DNA of 64,000 nucleotides from Gallionellales bacterium 39-52-133 (lineage in GTDB: Bacteria; Pseudomonadota; Gammaproteobacteria; Burkholderiales; Gallionellaceae): NCBI GenBank assembly GCA_002278935.1, contig NCJL01000004.1, positions 124,001-188,000 of the forward strand. Direction: 5' to 3'. How positions within the stretch are numbered: position 1 is the stretch's first letter; each line of letters starts with the position of its first letter. This document shows positions 1 to 9,820 of this stretch, piece after piece. Under the pieces are notes generated by a model. It was not told where the DNA came from. It worked only from the letters and a program-made list of their open reading frames with translations, and did no database searches. The position numbers were made by a program, and so were the translations under genes.

Positions 1-45
1 GCCAATGGAGAGCTGCCGCCAGAACTGGAGGGCTTCACTCTGTGA
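1..45 (+). CDS. mraZ: MraZ, 3' end only
   Basis: The first 14 codons read through to a TGA at 43-45 and encode a tail ending [10 protein letters not shown], which resembles the end of MraZ, the transcriptional regulator that normally heads the dcw cluster. The stop overlaps the GTG start of rsmH. The call rests mainly on position, since the DNA-binding AbrB-like folds and the MraZ operator repeats lie outside the window. Confidence 0.6.
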   Translation, partial: ANGELPPELEGFTL

Positions 46-998
46 GTGAAGAGTTGCAGCATGCAACTGTGTTGTTGCACGAAGCAGTGGAAGCCCTGCA
101 GATTCAGCCGCAGGGAATTTATGTTGACGGTACCTTCGGGCGAGGCGGACATAGCCGCCTGATCTTGCAGAAGCTGGGGCCGCAGGGTCGCTTGATCGCA
201 CTGGATAAAGATCTGGCTGCAATCGCGGCGGGGCAATCGGTCAGGGATGCGCGGTTTCAGCTGGTGCATAGCGGATTTGAAGCATTGGGCAGCGTGTTGA
301 AAAGTTTGGCGGTGGACAAGGTGGATGGCGTGCTGCTTGATCTGGGCGTGTCGTCGCCGCAGCTGGATGATGCGGCGCGAGGCTTCAGTTTTCGTTTTGA
401 TGCGCCGCTGGATATGCGCATGGATACCAGTAGCGGCCAGACTGCGGCAGAGTGGCTGGCACAGGCGGATGAGAGTTTATTATCGGAGGTGATACGTGAT
501 TATGGCGAAGAACGGTTTGCTAAGCAGATTGCAAGGGCGATTGTTGCAGCGCGAAAGGAACAGGCAATTCTCACTACGCGGCAGCTCAGCGAGGTGGTCG
601 CCAAGGTCGTGCGCACCCGCGAGCCCGGGAAAAATCCGGCGACAAGGACCTTTCAGGCTATTCGGATTTATATCAACCGCGAACTCGAAGAGCTCACGCA
701 CATTTTGCCGCAATGCGTGGATAGCCTGAAACCGGGTGGACGACTGGCTGTGATCAGCTTTCATTCGCTGGAAGACCGCATTGTGAAACGCTTTATGCGC
801 GACATGGCGCAGGGCGACAAGATGCCGATGGGTTTGCCGATACGCGCTGCGGATATTCCGCAAGGCAAGCTGAAGTTGTGCGGCAAGGCAGTGTATGCGG
901 GAGAAGCGGAGCTGGCGGTTAATCCGAGGGCGCGCAGCGCGGTGTTGCGGGTGGCGGAGCGAATAAACGATGATGGCAAGGGAGATGCGGGTGGCTAG
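42..998 (+). CDS. rsmH: 16S rRNA m4C1402 methyltransferase RsmH
   Basis: RsmH (MraW) methylates N4 of cytosine 1402 in 16S rRNA using S-adenosylmethionine. The 318 residues match the usual family length. The SAM-binding glycine-rich motif [10 protein letters not shown] lies at about residues 29-38, and [12 protein letters not shown] and [13 protein letters not shown] follow as expected. The start is a GTG that overlaps the mraZ stop (GTGA), which favours coupled translation, and the 3' end overlaps ftsL by 29 bases. It is the second gene of the dcw cluster. Confidence 0.97.
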   Translation: MSEELQHATVLLHEAVEALQIQPQGIYVDGTFGRGGHSRLILQKLGPQGRLIALDKDLAAIAAGQSVRDARFQLVHSGFEALGSVLKSLAVDKVDGVLLDLGVSSPQLDDAARGFSFRFDAPLDMRMDTSSGQTAAEWLAQADESLLSEVIRDYGEERFAKQIARAIVAARKEQAILTTRQLSEVVAKVVRTREPGKNPATRTFQAIRIYINRELEELTHILPQCVDSLKPGGRLAVISFHSLEDRIVKRFMRDMAQGDKMPMGLPIRAADIPQGKLKLCGKAVYAGEAELAVNPRARSAVLRVAERINDDGKGDAGG

Positions 999-1296
999 GC
1001 TGAATCTGTTGCTGTTATTTCTGGCCATCGCTTGCGCGTTAGGTGTTGTGACTTCGCAACACAAAGCGCGCAAATTGTTTGTGGAGTTGCAGAAAGAACA
1101 GGAATTGGCACGCAAGATGGAAGTCGAGTGGGGTCAGTTGCAGCTTGAGCAAAGTACCTGGGCGATGCCAACCCGTGTGGAGAAAATCGCCAGTCTTCAG
1201 CTGCAAATGCAGTTGCCCAAAGGGGAGAAGATCCAGTTTGTGCGGATGGGGCCGGAAACAGGAAGCATGAAGCAGGGAGCGGGAAGCGCGAAGTAG
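970..1296 (+). CDS. ftsL: cell division protein FtsL
   Basis: A 108-residue bitopic inner membrane protein with a short cytoplasmic N terminus, one membrane segment at about residues 11-27 and a periplasmic part rich in Q/E/L typical of the FtsL coiled coil. FtsL joins FtsB and FtsQ and activates FtsWI at the septum. Sequence conservation in this family is low, so the assignment leans on size, topology and position between rsmH and ftsI. The start could be ATG 970, 973 or 985. The gene begins inside rsmH. Confidence 0.9.
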   Translation: MMAREMRVARLNLLLLFLAIACALGVVTSQHKARKLFVELQKEQELARKMEVEWGQLQLEQSTWAMPTRVEKIASLQLQMQLPKGEKIQFVRMGPETGSMKQGAGSAK

Positions 1297-1321
1297 GCGT
1301 TTCAATTATCTGAACAGGAAT

Positions 1322-3052
1322 ATGAATTACACCAGCAATTTAAAATCTACAGGACAAGTCGAGCTGCCAAAATGGCGCGCGCGGGTGCTGTTGTCCCTGC
1401 TGTTGATGGTTCTGTTTTTGTTGCTGGCGAGAGCGGTCTTTCTGCAGGGAATACACAATGATTTTTTGCAGCAGGAAGGTGTGGCGCGCTATGGGCGTGT
1501 GATTGATATCAGCGCGCATCGGGGAAAGATAACGTACCGCGATGGCGAGCCGCTGGCAATCAGCACCGAGGTGAATTCGGTGTGGGCGAGCCCTTCCGAT
1601 GTGGAGGCATCGTCCAGACAGATCAGCCAGCTCGCGCAATTGACGGGCACAAATGCTGCGGAAATTAAAACCAGACTGAACGATACCTCGCGTGACTTTG
1701 TTTATCTGAAGCGCCAGTTGCCACCCGATGAGGCCGGCAGGATTATGCGTCTTGGCATTCCCGGCGTTGCGTTAAGAACGGAATACCGCCGTTACTATCC
1801 AAGTGCGGAAGTGTCTTCGCACCTTATCGGTTTTACCGATGTGGATGACAATGGACGCGAGGGTATTGAGTATGGGTGGCAGGCGCATCTGGGCGGAAAG
1901 AACGGCAGCCAGCGCGTGATCAAGGACAGGCGCGGACACATTATAGAAGACGTGGCGAGTGTGCGTGTGCCCAAGCCGGGCAAGGATCTGACCCTGAGTC
2001 TGGACAGCAAGATCCAGTTTATGGCTTACCGTGAAATCAAGGCGGCTGTTACGCAGCATCATGCAAAAAGCGGCTCTATTGTGGTGCTGGATGCAAACAG
2101 CGGCGAAGTGCTTGCACTTGCAAACTGGCCTAGCTACAACCCCAATATTCGAGAAAAACCGAATGTAGCGGTGTTGCGCAACCTCGCTGTGACAGACCAG
2201 TTTGAGCCGGGCTCAACCATGAAGCCCTTCACGGTTGCTTCTGCGCTTGAGGCCGGCAAGATCAGACAGAATTCGGTGTTCGATACCAGTAGTGGTGTGT
2301 TCATCATTGGCGGGCGCAAGATACACGACACCCATCCGGAAAAAACGCACAGTGTGGCGCAGGTCATTCAGCGATCAAGCAATATAGGCGCAGCCAAAAT
2401 TGCACTGCTGATGCCGGCAAAAACATTCTGGCAGAGTCTGAGTGACAACGGCTTTGGTCAGCCAACAGGCAGTGCGTTTCCGGGCGAGGCGCCGGGCAAG
2501 CTGCGCGATTACAAAAGCTGGCGCCCGGTTGAGCAGGCCACCATGTCCTATGGACACGGTATATCGGTCAATCTGCTGCAACTGGCGCGCGCCTACACGG
2601 TATTTGCAAGCGATGGTGAGTTAAAGCCCCTCACTTTGCTGAAGCAGGATGTGCCCGTGCTGGGCGCAACCGTGTATTCCGCAGCAACGGCACATGCCGT
2701 GCGCGACATGCTGGAGCTGGCCGTCAAACCTGGCGGTACCGCACCGCTGGCACAGGTGGTGGGTTACCGGGTGGCAGGCAAAACCGGCACTTCGCACAAG
2801 CTGGAAAATGGCCGGTATGTGGATAAATATGTCTCCTCCTTTGTCGGCTTGGCGCCTGTCAGTGATCCGCGTTTGATTGTGGCAGTGATGTTGAATGAGC
2901 CCGGGGGCAAGGAGTATTACGGCGGCCAGGTGGCGGCTCCGGTATTCAGCAGCGTGATGGGCGCGGCATTGCGTCAATTGAACGTGCCGCATGATGCGCC
3001 GTTGAATAATGTGCTGCAGCCGCCTGCCGAAATCATCAGGGAGGAGACATGA
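1322..3052 (+). CDS. ftsI: peptidoglycan transpeptidase FtsI (PBP3)
   Basis: Division-specific penicillin-binding protein, 576 residues. A membrane anchor at about residues 22-38 precedes the pedestal domain and a C-terminal transpeptidase domain. The three active-site motifs are visible: STMK with the nucleophilic Ser at residue 298, SSN near 352, and KTGT near 485. It crosslinks septal peptidoglycan together with FtsW. An ATGA overlap links it to murE, and a purine-rich stretch (GGGAGGAG) inside its 3' end is the likely ribosome site for murE. Confidence 0.97.
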   Translation: MNYTSNLKSTGQVELPKWRARVLLSLLLMVLFLLLARAVFLQGIHNDFLQQEGVARYGRVIDISAHRGKITYRDGEPLAISTEVNSVWASPSDVEASSRQISQLAQLTGTNAAEIKTRLNDTSRDFVYLKRQLPPDEAGRIMRLGIPGVALRTEYRRYYPSAEVSSHLIGFTDVDDNGREGIEYGWQAHLGGKNGSQRVIKDRRGHIIEDVASVRVPKPGKDLTLSLDSKIQFMAYREIKAAVTQHHAKSGSIVVLDANSGEVLALANWPSYNPNIREKPNVAVLRNLAVTDQFEPGSTMKPFTVASALEAGKIRQNSVFDTSSGVFIIGGRKIHDTHPEKTHSVAQVIQRSSNIGAAKIALLMPAKTFWQSLSDNGFGQPTGSAFPGEAPGKLRDYKSWRPVEQATMSYGHGISVNLLQLARAYTVFASDGELKPLTLLKQDVPVLGATVYSAATAHAVRDMLELAVKPGGTAPLAQVVGYRVAGKTGTSHKLENGRYVDKYVSSFVGLAPVSDPRLIVAVMLNEPGGKEYYGGQVAAPVFSSVMGAALRQLNVPHDAPLNNVLQPPAEIIREET

Positions 3053-4584
3053 CACCCGCGATGATGCACAACACCGGCTTTCATCCTGACATGCTGCATA
3101 GTCTGGGTGTGCCCGTTTTGAGGCTGGTGACGGATAGTCGCAAGGTGAACAGCGGCGATACCTTTGTCGCGTATCCGGGTGGACAGACGGATGGACGGCA
3201 ATATATTGCACAGGCGATAGCGCAGGGGGCGAACGCGGTGATCTGGGAGGCGCATAAATTCTCTTGGAATCCGGCGTGGCAAGTTCCCAATCTTGCAGTG
3301 CATGAGTTGCGCAATCACGCGGGCGACATTGCCGCGCACGTAAATGGGCATCCGTCGGAAAAATTATGGATGGTGGGGATTACCGGTACCAACGGCAAAA
3401 CATCGTGCAGCCATTGGCTGGCGCAGTCGCTTGGCGGACAGGGGCGCAAGACAGCACTTATCGGTACGCTGGGAAACGGTTTTCCGCCGACGTTGCAGCC
3501 CACGCTGAACACCACGCCGGATGCGATACGCGTGCATGGTCTGCTGGCTGAATTTGTGCAACAGGGCGCGCAGGCAGTGGCAATGGAAGTGTCGTCACAC
3601 GCACTGGAGCAGGGGCGCGTGAACGCGGTGAAATTTGACGTGGCCCTGCTGACCAATCTGAGCCGTGATCATCTTGATTACCACGGCGATATGACGAGTT
3701 ATGCGGCGGCCAAACGCCGTCTGTTTGACTGGAAGCAGCTCAAGTATGCGGTGCTGAATCTGGATGATGCCTTTGGCAGCGAGCTGGCAGAGCAGCTGCA
3801 GGATGCGTCAGTTGAAGTGATCGGTTATGGCCTGAGTGACCGTGCGCTGCAGCAGGCCGAACAGCAAGGTTTGCGCATGGTGTATGGCGGCAAGTTGCAA
3901 CTGGATGCACAGGGCTGCCGTATGCAAGTGCACACCAGCTGGGGCGGTGGCGCTGTGAATAGCCCGTTGCTGGGGCGCTTCAATGCGGAAAATTTATTGG
4001 GCACACTCGCGGTGCTGCTGGTAAGCGAAATGCCGCTGGCCGATGCGCTGCGCGAAATAGCTGCGCTGCGTTCGGTGCCGGGCCGCATGCAGACGCTGGG
4101 CGCTGCGGGCGGGCCGGCCGTGGTGGTGGACTATGCGCATACCCCGGACGCGCTGGAAAAAGTGCTGCATGCGCTGCGTGAAGTGACGGCGCCCGGCGGT
4201 GGAAAATTAATCTGCGTATTCGGCTGCGGCGGGGACCGTGATCGCGGCAAGCGCCCGATGATGGGCACCGTGTCGGGCAAGCTGGCGGACGCAAGTTTTG
4301 TTACCAGCGACAATCCGCGCAGCGAAGAGCCGCTGGAGATTATTGCCGAAATCGTCTCCGGCATCAGGGGAAACTATCGAATTATTGAAGACCGTGCCCA
4401 GGCAATTGCACAGGCGATTCATTCGGCACAGCTGGCAGATACGGTGCTTATCGCCGGCAAGGGGCATGAAGACTATCAGGAAATAAAGGGCGTGAAATTT
4501 CCGTTCAGCGATATCGAAGTCGCACAGCGCAGCTTGCGAAGCTGGATGCCTGGTCATCCGGAAAACCGGGGAGGGGCTGCCTGA
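3049..4584 (+). CDS. murE: UDP-MurNAc-tripeptide synthetase MurE
   Basis: Cytoplasmic Mur ligase that adds the third stem-peptide residue to UDP-MurNAc-L-Ala-D-Glu. The 511 residues show the ATP loop GITGTNGKTS near residue 110 and the specificity motif DNPR near residue 420, which in this family points to meso-diaminopimelate, the normal third residue in Gram-negative bacteria. The start is the ATG in an ATGA overlap with ftsI, and the stop overlaps murF by one base (TGATG). A second in-frame ATG at 3061 is a less likely start. Confidence 0.97.
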   Translation: MTPAMMHNTGFHPDMLHSLGVPVLRLVTDSRKVNSGDTFVAYPGGQTDGRQYIAQAIAQGANAVIWEAHKFSWNPAWQVPNLAVHELRNHAGDIAAHVNGHPSEKLWMVGITGTNGKTSCSHWLAQSLGGQGRKTALIGTLGNGFPPTLQPTLNTTPDAIRVHGLLAEFVQQGAQAVAMEVSSHALEQGRVNAVKFDVALLTNLSRDHLDYHGDMTSYAAAKRRLFDWKQLKYAVLNLDDAFGSELAEQLQDASVEVIGYGLSDRALQQAEQQGLRMVYGGKLQLDAQGCRMQVHTSWGGGAVNSPLLGRFNAENLLGTLAVLLVSEMPLADALREIAALRSVPGRMQTLGAAGGPAVVVDYAHTPDALEKVLHALREVTAPGGGKLICVFGCGGDRDRGKRPMMGTVSGKLADASFVTSDNPRSEEPLEIIAEIVSGIRGNYRIIEDRAQAIAQAIHSAQLADTVLIAGKGHEDYQEIKGVKFPFSDIEVAQRSLRSWMPGHPENRGGAA

Positions 4585-5993
4585 TGAAAAGCATGGAGAT
4601 GATGCCGCTTTCCAAAGTTGCACAAGTACTGGGCGGCGAACTGGTCGGACAGGATGTCGAGTTCGACGCGGTATCGACCGACAGTCGATCGATTAACAAA
4701 GGCGATCTGTTTGTCGCGCTGCATGGTGACAAATTTGACGGCAGCCAGTATGTGTCACTGGCGGCGGAAAAAGGCGCGGTGGCCGCGCTGGTGAATGCCG
4801 AAAGCTACCACGGCGAAACCATGCCCTGCCCGCTGGTGTTGGTCAAGGATACACGGCTGGCCCTGGGCAAATTGGCGGGTTACTGGCGCGACCAGTTTGC
4901 CATTCCGCTGGTGGCGATTACCGGCAGCAATGGCAAGACCACGGTAAAGGAAATGTTGACGGCCATTTTGCGCGAGGCCGCGGGCAGCGAAGAGGCGGTG
5001 CTGGCGACGCAGGGAAACTTCAACAACGATATCGGCATGCCGCTGACTTTGTTGCGCCTGCGCAAACAGCACAAGTATGCGGTGATCGAGATGGGCATGA
5101 ATCACACTGGCGAAATTGATTATCTGACGCGCCTTGCCAGCCCCGATGTGGCGATTATCAACAACGCCGGCAGCGCGCATATTGCGAACCTCGGCTCGCT
5201 GGAAGCAATTGCGCAGGCCAAGGGTGAAATTTTTGCCGGACTGGCGAAGCAGGGCACGGCGGTGATCAGTGCCGATGAAAAATTTGCGCCGATGTGGCGC
5301 GTGCTGGCAGGCAGCCACCCGCTTGTCGAGTTTGCCCTTGATGCGCCAGCTTCGGTCAGCGCTAAAGCGCAAGTACTTGATTTTATTCAATTAATTGAGG
5401 TGGCAACGCCGCTGGGCAAGTTTGCCGCAAAGCTGCAGGTGCCCGGCCTGCACAATGTGCGCAATGCGCTGGCGGCGACGGCGGCAGCGGTGGCGCTGAA
5501 GATTTCGCCGACAGTGATTGCCGCCGGTCTGGAAAAATTCAGTGGCGTTGCAGGACGTTTGCAGCGCAGGCCTGCATTGCACGGCGCGGTGGTGATTGAT
5601 GACAGTTACAACGCCAATCCGATGTCCCTGCTTGCGGCGATTGAGGTGCTGACGCAAGCCAGGGGAAAAAAGATGCTGGTGCTGGGAGATATGGGCGAGC
5701 TGGGTATTGAGGCCTCAAAAATGCATGCGGAAATGGGTGCCGCGGCACGCAAGCTGGGCGTGAACCAGCTGTATGCGTTGGGTGAGCTCAGCAGCTATGC
5801 AGTGAAGGAATTTGGCGCGGGTGCCCGGCATTTTTTGAGCGCTGAAGAATTGCTTGAGGCGCTGAAAAAAGAATTGGCAGCAGATTGTACCGTGCTGGTG
5901 AAGGGCTCGCGCTTTATGAAGATGGAGCGAGTGGTTAAAGAATTGGTAAGTGGTGAGCCGGAGGCAGCGGGTGCTGTCCTGGCTCAGCATTAA
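4584..5993 (+). CDS. murF: UDP-MurNAc-pentapeptide synthetase MurF
   Basis: Mur ligase that adds D-Ala-D-Ala to the UDP-MurNAc tripeptide. The ATP loop [10 protein letters not shown] is at about residue 111, HNVRNALAATAA marks the central domain, and DDSYNANPMS opens the C-terminal domain. Length is 469, normal for the family. One stretch is odd: bases 5369-5399, encoding about QVLDFIQLIE where homologues have a variable strand before the TPLG motif, are one of seven copies of an AT-rich motif in this window. Overall length seems unchanged by it. The one-base overlap with murE suggests coupling. Confidence 0.96.
   Translation: MKSMEMMPLSKVAQVLGGELVGQDVEFDAVSTDSRSINKGDLFVALHGDKFDGSQYVSLAAEKGAVAALVNAESYHGETMPCPLVLVKDTRLALGKLAGYWRDQFAIPLVAITGSNGKTTVKEMLTAILREAAGSEEAVLATQGNFNNDIGMPLTLLRLRKQHKYAVIEMGMNHTGEIDYLTRLASPDVAIINNAGSAHIANLGSLEAIAQAKGEIFAGLAKQGTAVISADEKFAPMWRVLAGSHPLVEFALDAPASVSAKAQVLDFIQLIEVATPLGKFAAKLQVPGLHNVRNALAATAAAVALKISPTVIAAGLEKFSGVAGRLQRRPALHGAVVIDDSYNANPMSLLAAIEVLTQARGKKMLVLGDMGELGIEASKMHAEMGAAARKLGVNQLYALGELSSYAVKEFGAGARHFLSAEELLEALKKELAADCTVLVKGSRFMKMERVVKELVSGEPEAAGAVLAQH
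5369..5399 (+). repeat. 31 bp AT-rich motif, copy 1 (inside murF)
   Basis: This copy shares the invariant core TGATTnTATTnAAT with six others in the window (12743, 27220, 38106, 42396, 49339, 53041). It is read in the frame giving QVLDFIQLIE, the same frame as the murB copy. The local base composition is far more AT-rich than the surrounding murF sequence. Confidence 0.75.
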
Positions 5994-6008
5994 TACAGGA
6001 GAGAAAAA

Positions 6009-7112
6009 ATGTTATTGGCTCTAGCGCAGTGGCTGGCACAGGACATCAGAGCATTCAGTGTATTTAATTACATCACGTTGCGCGCGGTGCTGTCCGCGAT
6101 GACCGCACTGTTTATTACCTTTATGCTCGGGCCGTACATGATACGCAAGCTGACTGCCTACAAGATCGGCCAGTCGGTGCGCAGCGATGGCCCGCAAACG
6201 CATCTGATCAAGGCGGGCACGCCAACCATGGGCGGCGCGCTGATATTGGTGGCGGTGGGAATTACGACTTTGCTGTGGGGCGATTTGCGCAACCAGTATG
6301 TGTGGCTGGTGCTGTTGTCCACGCTGGGCTTTGGCGCTATCGGCTGGGTTGATGACTACCGCAAAGTGGTGCATCGCAATCCCAAGGGTTTGTCGGCACG
6401 CGCCAAAATGGCCGGGCAGTCGGTGATTGCGCTGATTGTCGGCATTTATCTGCTGCAGCATGCAACCACACCGGCGCATACCGACCTGATTGTGCCTTTC
6501 TTCAAGACAGTCGCGATACCGTTGGGCGGATTTGCGTTTGTGGTGCTGTGTTATCTGGTTATTGTAGGCAGCAGCAATGCGGTGAATCTGACGGATGGAC
6601 TCGATGGTCTGGCGATCATGCCGGTGGTAATGGTGAGCAGTGCTCTGGCCATATTTGCCTATGTGACAGGGCGTGTGGATTTTTCCGCCTATCTGGGCAT
6701 TCCGTATATTCAGGGTGCCAGCGAACTGGCGGTATTTTGCGCGGCAATCGCGGGCGCCGGCCTGGCCTTTCTGTGGTTCAACGCCTATCCGGCAGAGGTG
6801 TTTATGGGTGACGTCGGTGCGCTGGCGCTGGGCGCCGCGCTGGGTACGGTGGCGATGATCGTGCGTCAGGAACTGGTGCTGTTCATTATGGGTGGTGTCT
6901 TCGTGGTGGAAGCGGTATCGGTGATGTTGCAGGTGTCCTATTTCAAGTACACCAAGTTCCGCTTCGGCGCCGGCAAACGCATCCTGCTGATGGCGCCGCT
7001 GCATCATCATTTCGAACAAAAGGGATGGAAAGAGACACAGGTTGTGGTGCGTTTCTGGATTATTACCATGATGCTGGTGCTGATTGGACTGGCAACTTTG
7101 AAATTACGTTAA
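6009..7112 (+). CDS. mraY: phospho-MurNAc-pentapeptide translocase MraY
   Basis: Integral membrane enzyme that transfers phospho-MurNAc-pentapeptide to undecaprenyl phosphate to make lipid I. The 367 residues contain many hydrophobic segments and the family motifs GWVDDYRKV (paired aspartates), [10 protein letters not shown] and the histidine-rich HHHFEQKGW near the C terminus. A purine-rich site (AGGAGAG) lies 5-6 bases before the ATG. The next gene is separated by a 126 bp spacer filled by a paired-arm repeat, one of the few real gaps in the cluster. Confidence 0.97.
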   Translation: MLLALAQWLAQDIRAFSVFNYITLRAVLSAMTALFITFMLGPYMIRKLTAYKIGQSVRSDGPQTHLIKAGTPTMGGALILVAVGITTLLWGDLRNQYVWLVLLSTLGFGAIGWVDDYRKVVHRNPKGLSARAKMAGQSVIALIVGIYLLQHATTPAHTDLIVPFFKTVAIPLGGFAFVVLCYLVIVGSSNAVNLTDGLDGLAIMPVVMVSSALAIFAYVTGRVDFSAYLGIPYIQGASELAVFCAAIAGAGLAFLWFNAYPAEVFMGDVGALALGAALGTVAMIVRQELVLFIMGGVFVVEAVSVMLQVSYFKYTKFRFGAGKRILLMAPLHHHFEQKGWKETQVVVRFWIITMMLVLIGLATLKLR

Positions 7113-7118
7113 AAGCAT

Positions 7119-7220
7119 TTTCCACAGATTGCACAGATGGACACAGATTAAAAACAAAAGTTGAACGTAATGACATTGAAATGGGTTGAGATTTTAATCT
7201 GTGAAATCTGTGGATAAAAA
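7119..7220. repeat. CCACAGATT paired-arm repeat, copy A
   Basis: Left arm 7119-7154 carries repeated (C)ACAGAT words, and right arm 7192-7218 carries the complementary ATCTGTG words ending in AATCTGTGGATAAAA in reverse sense. The arms can fold on each other around a spacer of about 40 bases. Related arm pairs sit at 26091-26179 and 60991-61118. Here it fills the mraY-murD gap, and its right end abuts the A-rich leader of murD. Confidence 0.75.
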
Positions 7221-7238
7221 AGGTTTTGACCAAAAAAA

Positions 7239-8657
7239 ATGAACAAGCAATGGGCTAAAAAATCGGTGTTGGTGCTGGGTCTCGGCGAGACCGGGCTGTC
7301 GCTTGTGCGCTGGTTGAGCGCACAGGGTGCCAGCGTGCGCGTGGCCGATAGCCGCAATAATCCGCCCTCGCTTGATGTGTTGCAAAAAGAATTTCCGAAA
7401 GTTGATGTTCACTGCGGTTTTTTCCGCAGTGAATTGCTGGATGGCATCGAGCTGATCGCGATCAGCCCCGGTGTGCCGCTACGCGATCCGTTTGTGATGC
7501 GCGCGGCAGCGCAGGGTATTCCGGTGGTGGGTGATATCGAACTGTTTGCGCTGTCGCTGCCGCAAAAAAAATGCCCGAAAATTATTGCGATAAGCGGCAG
7601 CAACGGCAAGACCACGGTGACCAGTATGGTCGGCGCGATGTGTCGTGCGACAGGAAAAGAAACGCTGGTGGCGGGCAATATTTCGCCTGCGGTGCTGGAT
7701 GTGCTGATGCAGCGCAAGGGCAAGCATCCGGATATCTGGGTGCTGGAATTATCCAGCTTCCAGCTGGAAACAACCGCGTCGCTGAATGCAGATGCGGCGA
7801 CGGTGCTGAATATCAGCGAAGACCATATGGATCGTTATAACGACATGGCTGAGTACATTGCCGCCAAAGCGCGCATCTTCCGCGCGAATGGCCAGGGTGG
7901 TGTGCAAGTGCTAAACCGCGATGATGCAGACAGCGCAGCGATGGCGCTGCTGGAGCGCAGGCACATCACTTTCGGCATTAATACCCCGCCTGTCAGCGCT
8001 GAAGACTGGGGCATAGAAATGGACAACGCTGATACCTGGCTGGTACAGGGCAAACAGCGCGTACTGAAAGCCAGTGAATTGCAGGTTGAAGGCATGCACA
8101 ATATTTCCAATGCACTGGCTGCGCTGGCATTGTGCCGAGCCATTGATCTGCCGTTGCCGCCTTTGCTGGAGGCGCTGCGCAACTTCAAGGGGCTGCCGCA
8201 TCGCGTGGAGGCGGTGGCAGAAATCAAGGATGTTATTTACTACGATGATTCCAAGGGCACCAATGTCGGCGCGACGGTTGCAGCGCTGAATGGACTGGGG
8301 CGGCGTGCGGTGGTTATCCTGGGCGGTGATGGCAAGGGGCAGGATTTCTCGCCGCTGGAGCCCGCGGTTGCAAAGCATGCGCGGGCGGTGGTGCTGATCG
8401 GCCGCGATGCAGAAAAAATCGCCGCTGCGTTGCAGACCTGCGATGTCCCCTTGCTGAAAGCCGCTGACATGAACGATGCGGTAATGCAGAGCGCACCAGC
8501 TTTGATATGTACCGCAATTATGTGCATCGCGCCGAGGTCTTTATCAGCGCTGTACGTGCGCTGCAAAAGGAGGCGGCATGATACTGGACAGCTGGAAAAT
8601 GCCCGGCTTGAATCTGTTCAGCCTGAAAGGGGCGAATGCAGCGTCAGCCGAATATGA
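7239..8657 (+). CDS. murD: UDP-MurNAc-L-Ala:D-Glu ligase MurD, 3' end disrupted
   Basis: Mur ligase that adds D-glutamate to UDP-MurNAc-L-Ala. The N-terminal Rossmann part ([12 protein letters not shown]), the ATP loop [11 protein letters not shown] near residue 117 and the central motif [14 protein letters not shown] are intact. After about residue 418 (MNDAVMQS) the frame no longer reads as MurD: it encodes a meaningless tail and runs 80 bases into ftsW. The expected C terminus reappears one frame away at 8498-8581. The conserved segment normally ending LLSPACA is missing, so about 17-20 codons appear deleted with loss of frame. MurD is essential, so an assembly error is as likely as a true mutation. 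The start has only an A-rich leader and no clear ribosome site. Confidence 0.85.
   Translation: MNKQWAKKSVLVLGLGETGLSLVRWLSAQGASVRVADSRNNPPSLDVLQKEFPKVDVHCGFFRSELLDGIELIAISPGVPLRDPFVMRAAAQGIPVVGDIELFALSLPQKKCPKIIAISGSNGKTTVTSMVGAMCRATGKETLVAGNISPAVLDVLMQRKGKHPDIWVLELSSFQLETTASLNADAATVLNISEDHMDRYNDMAEYIAAKARIFRANGQGGVQVLNRDDADSAAMALLERRHITFGINTPPVSAEDWGIEMDNADTWLVQGKQRVLKASELQVEGMHNISNALAALALCRAIDLPLPPLLEALRNFKGLPHRVEAVAEIKDVIYYDDSKGTNVGATVAALNGLGRRAVVILGGDGKGQDFSPLEPAVAKHARAVVLIGRDAEKIAAALQTCDVPLLKAADMNDAVMQSAPALICTAIMCIAPRSLSALYVRCKRRRHDTGQLENARLESVQPERGECSVSRI
8498..8581 (+). pseudogene. murD: severed C-terminal fragment of murD
   Basis: In the frame +2 relative to murD, bases 8498-8578 encode 27 residues beginning [15 protein letters not shown] and ending QKEAA before a TGA at 8579-8581. 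This is the classic MurD C terminus, and its stop overlaps the ftsW start (ATGA), as expected for the intact cluster. No start codon serves it, so it is a detached piece of murD rather than a gene. Confidence 0.85.
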
Positions 8658-9771
8658 TTCAGTGTTGACGTGGATCGTGATTGCATTGCTGTCACTGGGG
8701 CTGGTGATGGTTTATTCATCCTCGATTGCCACAGCGGAAGCATCGAGAGCGACCGGCTATCAGCAAAGCTATTATTTGATGCGGCATAGCCTGTATGTAT
8801 TTCTGGGTCTGCTGGCCGGTGTCATGGTGTTTCAGATTCCGTCAAAAATCTGGCAGAGCAGTGCGCCTTTTCTGTTTATATTCGGCGTGGTTTTGCTGAT
8901 ACTGGTTTTTGTTCCCGGCATCGGGCGAGAGGTGAATGGCGGTCGCCGCTGGTTGTCCCTGTTTGTGTTCAACCTGCAGCCGTCCGAGTTGATGAAGCTG
9001 TTTGTCGTGTTGTATGCGGCCGACTACACCGTGCGCAAGGGGATAGTGAAACGCAGCTTCAGCAAGGCATTTTTGCCCATGTTCCTGGTGATGATGATTG
9101 TGGGTGTGTTGTTGCTGCTGGAGCCGGATATGGGCGCGTTTGTGGTGATCTGCGCGATTGCGATGAGCACCCTGTGGCTGGGTGGCTACAGGCTCAAGGT
9201 GTTTGCCGCATTGCTGCTGGCCTTGCCGGCAGCCTTTGCCGCGCTGATTATTTTTTCACCTTACCGCGTCAAGCGCGTCACCAGCTTTATGGATCCCTGG
9301 GCTGATCCCTACGGCACGGGATACCAGCTGAGCCATGCGCTGATAGCCTTTGGCCGCGGCGAATTTTTCGGCGTGGGTCTGGGTGCCAGTGTAGAAAAAT
9401 TATTTTACCTGCCGGAAGCGCATACCGATTTTCTGCTGGCCGTGATAGCGGAGGAACTGGGATTTATCGGTGTGACGGCGGTGATCATGTTATTTGCGTG
9501 GCTGATTATTCGCGCCTTTGCCATCGGTCGCCAGGCAGCGATGCTGGACCGCTTGTTTGCAGCATTGGTGGCGCAGGGTATCGCTGCGTGGTTGGGCATA
9601 CAGGCGATGATCAATATCGGCGTCAACATGGGCGTGTTGCCGACCAAGGGACTAACGCTGCCGCTGATGAGCTATGGCGGCAGCGGCATACTGGTGAACT
9701 GTGTTGCAATTGCCATGCTGCTGAGAATTGATTGGGAAAACAGACGAGTTATGCGCGGGTTGCCGATATGA
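8578..9771 (+). CDS. ftsW: septal peptidoglycan polymerase FtsW
   Basis: SEDS-family glycosyltransferase that polymerises lipid II at the septum with FtsI. The 397 residues form about ten hydrophobic segments. Family signatures include [16 protein letters not shown] in the middle and [13 protein letters not shown] near the C terminus. The ATG overlaps the former murD stop (ATGA), with GGAGGC a few bases upstream as ribosome site. The first 30 residues are a cytoplasmic extension before the first membrane segment. Confidence 0.96.
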   Translation: MILDSWKMPGLNLFSLKGANAASAEYDSVLTWIVIALLSLGLVMVYSSSIATAEASRATGYQQSYYLMRHSLYVFLGLLAGVMVFQIPSKIWQSSAPFLFIFGVVLLILVFVPGIGREVNGGRRWLSLFVFNLQPSELMKLFVVLYAADYTVRKGIVKRSFSKAFLPMFLVMMIVGVLLLLEPDMGAFVVICAIAMSTLWLGGYRLKVFAALLLALPAAFAALIIFSPYRVKRVTSFMDPWADPYGTGYQLSHALIAFGRGEFFGVGLGASVEKLFYLPEAHTDFLLAVIAEELGFIGVTAVIMLFAWLIIRAFAIGRQAAMLDRLFAALVAQGIAAWLGIQAMINIGVNMGVLPTKGLTLPLMSYGGSGILVNCVAIAMLLRIDWENRRVMRGLPI

Positions 9772-9778
9772 CATACCA

Positions 9779-9813
9779 GAGGACTGAGTACAGAGGACTG
9801 AGGACTGAGGGGG
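9779..9813. repeat. five tandem GAG-heptamers
   Basis: The short ftsW-murG spacer is made of five consecutive 7-base units starting GAG: GAGGACT, GAGTACA, GAGGACT, GAGGACT, GAGGGGG. The last unit also provides the purine-rich ribosome site before the murG GTG at 9821. A different heptamer cluster lies inside the gene at 53138-57004. Confidence 0.7.
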
Positions 9814-9820
9814 TGGTTCG

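Noticed and set aside
6021..7019. 332-codon open frame antisense to mraY
   Set aside because: It is rich in H, Q and R as expected from the antisense of a hydrophobic membrane protein, and mraY itself is certain.
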